Source: AP-15 sp963701815
Lineage (GTDB): Bacteria; Pseudomonadota; Alphaproteobacteria; ATCC43930; CGMCC-115725
Direction of reading: 5' to 3'
Length of the DNA stretch: 64,000 nucleotides
Assembly: GCA_963701815.1 (NCBI GenBank)
Contig: CAVPBN010000008.1
Coordinates: forward strand, 1 to 64,000
Shown in pieces: positions 62,943 to 64,000 of the stretch (position 1 is the first letter of the stretch; every line of letters begins with the position of its first letter). The notes under the pieces were generated by a model. It was not told where the DNA came from, did no database searches, and worked only from the letters and a program-made list of their open reading frames with translations. A program made the translations under genes and the position numbers.

Positions 62943-64000
62943 TCAGTTCAGGAGCAAATGCACCGACCCCGTGTGAGGGACATCCGGGCGGCACGCCGCA
63001 GCGAGCGATCTGGCGATCGAGCATGGGCAGGAAGCGCTCGGCATCGGCGGGGTTGCCGGCTTCGACGACAACGTGAGGATCAAGCCGCTCTTGCCAGTGA
63101 CGAGGTTGAGCTTGTGTCCGTACTGCACGTCACGGCCGCCCTTGACGAGGATGTCGGCATGCGGCTCGAACAGGCTGACCAGCTTCTCGCCGGCCGGCAC
63201 CGCTTGACCGTGGAGGACCCGACGCTCGCTCTGGGCGAGGATGCGCTCGATCAGCGGCAGATAGTGGCCGACCTTGGCGCGCCATCGCTCGGCCGCGATC
63301 CCGGCGATTTCGGCCAGCCGTTCGGCGGCCTTTCGCAGTGCCGTCTGGGTGGCGCGGGCGGCGGTGATCAACTCGCGATAGAGCGCGCGCTTCTTGTCCT
63401 TGCCGCGGCTGTAGTCGATCGCCCGCGCCCGCTGCTTGGCCAGCCGCCGGCGATCGCGCCACTGAAGCACCGGCGCTCCTGGCAACCGCCCGGCCCGGCG
63501 CAGCAGCCGCGTCATGACGCGTACTGCATCCCACAGCAGCGTGCTGTCGCTCGGCTGGTGCATCAACGCCGCGCTCACCGTGCTGTCGATCCGCACCGTG
63601 GCGCCGCTCTCCAGCTTTCCCTGCTTGGCGCTGGCCAGCAACGCCCGATTGACCGCCTCCCAACTCGCCGGGCGGATCGCACTGATCGTCCGATGCAGCA
63701 CCGATTTCTTCGGCGACCAGGCCAACGGCAAGCGGGCAAAGGCCCGAAACGACGCCGAATCTTCGAGGTGAAAGGCCAGCTCCTCGTAACTCAGCTGTCG
63801 CTGTTGCTTGAGCAGGGCACAGCGCAGAACCGTCTCCGCCGGCAGTCCCCGGCGTCCGGTCTCGCGCAGCCCGGCGCGGCGCAAATCGCCAGCCGCCAAG
63901 CTCGCCAGCGCGCCCTGCCGATCCAGCCACTGCGACATCGCCCGCAGCTCACAGCCGATCTCGTGCCGCGCAAAAACCTCGAATATAGTGGCGCTAGGCG
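62943..64000 (-). pseudogene. ISNCY-like transposase, frameshifted and 3'-truncated
   Basis: Minus-strand transposase, open at the window edge; coding homology extends upstream of the ATG at 63938 (FEVFARHEIGCELRAMSQWL). Recognisable segments are GRRGLPAETVLRCALLKQQR, QLSYEELAFHLEDSASFRAF, the catalytic-type region VRIDSTVSAALMHQPSDSTL and LFEPHADILVKGGRD. Near 63080 the frame changes to HVVVEAGNPADAERFLPMLD and the homology ends near 62990, so about the last quarter of the protein is missing. The pattern matches the ISNCY family as I remember it. The rest of the element is lost or outside the window. Confidence 0.75.

Overview
This 64 kb window is GC-rich chromosomal DNA of an alphaproteobacterium. 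The evidence is a SciP-type CtrA inhibitor, a GapR-type (DUF2312) nucleoid protein, a hopanoid-associated RND transporter (HpnN), 5-aminolevulinate synthase (HemA, C4 pathway), a DUF484-xerC pair and a GTTC-N7-GTTC type LexA box. A Rhodospirillales-like or Hyphomicrobiales-like affiliation is possible, but I cannot fix it from sequence alone. I recognised no rRNA, tRNA or CRISPR array.

Layout. 1-2.3 kb: lipoprotein export (lolC-lolD). 2.4-4.5 kb: a decayed phage-type cassette (DNA methylase, DUF5681 protein, terminase large subunit, all broken) and a cluster of AATTCCCTG repeats. 4.5-23.5 kb: housekeeping and accessory metabolism: SGNH hydrolase, cobM, a FecR/DUF6600 protein coupled to a threonine-aldolase-like enzyme, gapR, hpnN, sciP, a ThDP enzyme, cobA, a sulfotransferase, an SDR, a YaiI-family protein, a CoA-transferase and an alpha/beta hydrolase. 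23.5-38 kb: a core block (sppA-aroC, fabI, YihY, pdxH, a CDF exporter, an SDR, hemA), then an amidase/lipoprotein pair and a chain of DUF1989, a 49-aa ORF, arylamine N-acetyltransferase, class III cyclase and VOC genes. 38.2-42.1 kb: a visibly AT-richer island with a serine recombinase, an HNH-like protein and a retropepsin-like protein packed 2-3 nt apart, a coupled pair of unknown genes and a 58-aa membrane protein. 42.1-48.7 kb: a divergent hydroxyacid oxidase/dehydrogenase pair, DUF484-xerC and priA. 48.7-57.3 kb: a type I restriction-modification locus (hsdM, hsdS, hsdR) interleaved with broken YgiT-type zinc-finger genes, BrnT/BrnA and an HI0074/MNT nucleotidyltransferase pair, and with palindromic repeats, one lying in frame inside hsdM. 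57.3-64 kb: a metallopeptidase-like protein, a GST, a nucleotidyltransferase, a lone CoxL-type molybdopterin subunit, an AHSA1 protein, more palindromes around a DUF559 nuclease remnant, and a truncated ISNCY-like transposase.

A recurring oddity is that many otherwise well-conserved genes, including fabI, xerC, sppA and hpnN, carry single-base frameshifts, often in short homopolymers. Sequencing or assembly indels explain this better than gene death. Such genes are listed as one CDS spanning both frames and the shift is stated. Adjacent genes very often overlap as ATGA, which helped to fix starts and true reading frames.
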